Shown piece by piece: positions 53,641 to 55,167 of a stretch of DNA of 55,167 nt. Both the position numbers and the translations under genes were made by a program. Origin of the DNA: Bacteroidota bacterium (GTDB lineage: Bacteria > Bacteroidota > Bacteroidia > Bacteroidales > JAIFNL01); contig JAIFNL010000003.1 of NCBI GenBank assembly GCA_020047755.1, positions 1 through 55,167 of the forward strand, read 5' to 3'. Under the pieces are notes generated by a model. It was not told the DNA's origin and made no database searches. It saw nothing but the letters and a program-made list of their open reading frames with translations. The first letter of the stretch is position 1, and the number at the start of each line of letters is the position of its first letter.

Positions 53641-53862
53641 CTAGAATAAACCATTGAATTTTCTTTTTTTCCAATCGTCAATGATTTGTTTTACTTCATT
53701 TTTTCCAATTTCAAAAACCGAAGTTAGCCTGTCGAGGTTTAATTCGCTAGATATGAGGAGAATAATGTGAGCTTTTTTACGAGTTTCGATATTTTTACTT
53801 GTACGCATTATGTGGTACAAATTTTCTTTTTCAACTTTTTTTAGTTTTATTGAGGCTTCCAT
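53641..53862 (-). CDS. Small helix-turn-helix protein, IS630-type transposase N-terminus-like
   Basis: The 73-residue protein reads like the N-terminal DNA-binding domain of IS630-family transposases: TRKKAHIILLISSELNLDRLTSVFEIGKNEVKQIIDDWKKRKFNGL follows the usual R-x-A-x-x-I-L-L, helix-turn-helix, W-x-x-x-G-L order. It ends exactly where the catalytic DDE domain would begin, and no transposase core or inverted repeats follow. It could be a remnant or a domesticated small regulator. It lies alone between two plus-strand genes. Confidence 0.55.
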   Translation of the reverse strand: MEASIKLKKVEKENLYHIMRTSKNIETRKKAHIILLISSELNLDRLTSVFEIGKNEVKQIIDDWKKRKFNGLF

Positions 53863-53979
53863 GACTTTTAGGTTTTAATTGTTAGTACTAAGTTTTATTC
53901 CTTTATTTGTAGCAAAATTACCCTCTTTTTTTACAATATACATCTGGTAATTTACTTAAAGAATCTTTTTCCTTTAATT

Positions 53980-54007
53980 TAGGTACTTTTACCTATTTTT
54001 TTTTTGA
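53980..54007 (+). terminator. Possible short-stem terminator
   Basis: TAGGTA (53980-53985) and TACCTA (53990-53995) form a 6-bp stem with loop CTTT, followed by a run of twelve T. It is about 390 bases after the stop of the FAD protein gene and before the last gene; it could end that transcript. Confidence 0.4.
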
Positions 54008-54095
54008 AGAGAAATTTGTTTGTTGTTATTTTTGCTATATTTAAGAAGGTCTTTAGTATTTTAAAATTTGGAGATGTTTTTTTAGAAAAAAAAGA

Positions 54096-54103
54096 TACTT
54101 TTG
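54096..54103 (+). promoter_or_regulatory. -7 promoter box for the last propeller gene
   Basis: TACTTTTG matches TAnnTTTG, about 70 bases before the ATG at 54173. The -33 element is not clear. Confidence 0.4.
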
Positions 54104-54172
54104 TTTTTTAAAACTCTTTGCCATTTCTTTGTTTTTTTTACTACATTTTATACTTTAAAATTTAATTTTATA

Positions 54173-55167
54173 ATGAAAACTATAGTTGCTTTTATATTAT
54201 TTTATCTCTTTTCTGTGCCTCTTTTTGCACAAAGTAATACTTGTTGGCCCTCGTTTCGAGGGAATGTAGCATTGACTGGAAAAACGAGAGTTAATTTACC
54301 TGAAAACTTAAAATTATTATGGACGTATAAAACAGGAGATATTATTAAATCTTCGCCTATTTTTTGCGGAAAAAGTATTTTTGTAGGCTCCAACAATGGT
54401 TTTGTTTTTTCTATTTCTGCAAAAGGTAAATTGAATTGGAAATTTAAAGCAGCGAGTTCAGTGGAAGCGCCACCTTTGTATTTGCATGATATTGTGTATA
54501 TTAGCTCAAACAGTGGAATGCTTTATGCTTTAGATGCAAAAACAGGCAGCTTGAAATGGAAATATGAAACCGAGGGACAAATTTTAGGTTCAGCAAGTTG
54601 GACTTTTACCAAAGACTTGAAGAAAAAACTCATTTTGGTAGGAAGTTATGATTTTTATCTTCATGCTGTTGATTCAGAAACGGGTAAAGTCGTTTGGAAA
54701 TATGAAACTGATAATTTTATAAATGGAGCACCTGCTACTAGCGAAACTGCTGCAATTTTTGGTGGTTGCGACGGTTTTTTGCATTTGGTTAATTTAGAAA
54801 ATGGGAAAAAACAAAATAAAATAGAAATTGGAACTTACATTGCTTCTTCACCTGCCTATGAATTGGGAAAAGCCTATTTTGGAAATTACGATGGTGGTTT
54901 TTATTGCTTAGACTTGGGCTCTAAAAAAACGCTATGGAAGTACGAAGGAGCTGGCGGTTTTATTGGCTCACCGGCTATTGGTGATAATGAAATTGTCATA
55001 GGTTCGCAGGATAAAAATTTGTATTGTTTTGATAAAAAAACAGGTAAATTGAATTGGAAATTTCCAAGCTTAAAAAAAATTGATGCTTCGCCTATTATTG
55101 CCGGAAATAAAGTAGTACTCGCTTCTAAAGATGGAAGAGTTTATTTGCTTGATTTAAAGACTGGTAA
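54173..55167 (+). CDS. PQQ-like beta-propeller protein, cut by the window end
   Basis: Not in the ORF track because no stop lies inside the window. The frame opens with ATG at 54173, a signal peptide (AFILFYLFSVPLFAQ) and CWPSFRGNVALTGKTRV, the usual start of this group, then gives at least seven regular blades, for example DAKTGSLKWKYETEG, DSETGKVVWKYETD and DKKTGKLNWKFPS, so about 331 residues are visible. Its blades are more uniform than those of the minus-strand operon proteins and closer to BamB-like or generic PQQ-repeat proteins. It adds a sixth PQQ-like propeller gene to the window. Confidence 0.85.
   Translation, partial: MKTIVAFILFYLFSVPLFAQSNTCWPSFRGNVALTGKTRVNLPENLKLLWTYKTGDIIKSSPIFCGKSIFVGSNNGFVFSISAKGKLNWKFKAASSVEAPPLYLHDIVYISSNSGMLYALDAKTGSLKWKYETEGQILGSASWTFTKDLKKKLILVGSYDFYLHAVDSETGKVVWKYETDNFINGAPATSETAAIFGGCDGFLHLVNLENGKKQNKIEIGTYIASSPAYELGKAYFGNYDGGFYCLDLGSKKTLWKYEGAGGFIGSPAIGDNEIVIGSQDKNLYCFDKKTGKLNWKFPSLKKIDASPIIAGNKVVLASKDGRVYLLDLKTG

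Overview
The window looks like a chromosomal stretch of a low-GC member of the Bacteroidota. The markers are a type IX secretion plug-domain protein, a secreted protein with a gliding-motility C-terminal sorting domain, a GldG protein, DUF5687/DUF6702/DUF4340 family proteins, many short-signal lipoproteins, almost no Shine-Dalgarno sequences, and several promoters of the TTG-N16-22-TAnnTTTG type used by this phylum. The ferredoxin-like and NADH-linked flavoproteins suggest an anaerobic or facultative lifestyle (inference). No rRNA, tRNA, CRISPR array or complete insertion sequence was seen.

Layout. 0-5.3 kb: tail of an outer-membrane barrel gene, a tandem universal stress protein, a DUF1460 amidase-like lipoprotein, a hypoxanthine/uracil-type DNA glycosylase and an unknown lipoprotein. 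5.5-11.7 kb: a membrane SpoIIE/PP2C phosphatase, then a leftward ABC ATPase, membrane protein, DUF4340 protein and GldG. 11.8-16.7 kb: envelope block with a beta-propeller lipoprotein, an L,D-transpeptidase-like lipoprotein and two M23 peptidases. 17-26 kb: housekeeping block (alaS, DUF5687 permease, dnaN, a DnaQ-type exonuclease, 2-hydroxyacid dehydrogenase, PPK2, purine nucleoside phosphorylase). 26.5-39.4 kb: a Roco GTPase with leucine-rich repeats and a C-terminal EAD11-like domain, a T9SS plug protein, a TPR protein, a CHU_C-type secreted protein, DUF6702, HupE/UreJ, gamma-glutamyltransferase and a membrane metallophosphoesterase.

39.5-53.6 kb holds the most unusual unit: a leftward run of about 12 kb behind one promoter. 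It encodes three related PQQ-like beta-propeller proteins, a small secreted protein, an NHL propeller, a 66-residue Cys-containing protein with an RR leader, a four-cluster ferredoxin with an RR leader, a NapH/NosR-like membrane iron-sulfur protein, a membrane-anchored propeller and a fused NuoE-NuoF NADH dehydrogenase module. Divergent from it is a NuoG/GltD-like FAD iron-sulfur protein that lacks the usual NAD(P)-binding Rossmann insert. Together they look like an electron-transfer system linking cytoplasmic NADH to a membrane iron-sulfur relay and periplasmic propellers. I know of no described system with this composition.

That operon also carries three apparent lesions: an approximately 44-nt out-of-frame deletion in the nuoF part, an approximately 40-nt out-of-frame deletion in the napH-like gene, and a missing start codon in one propeller gene. 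I saw no comparable lesions in the other genes I inspected, so either the operon is decaying or the assembly is wrong at these places. The window ends inside another propeller gene.
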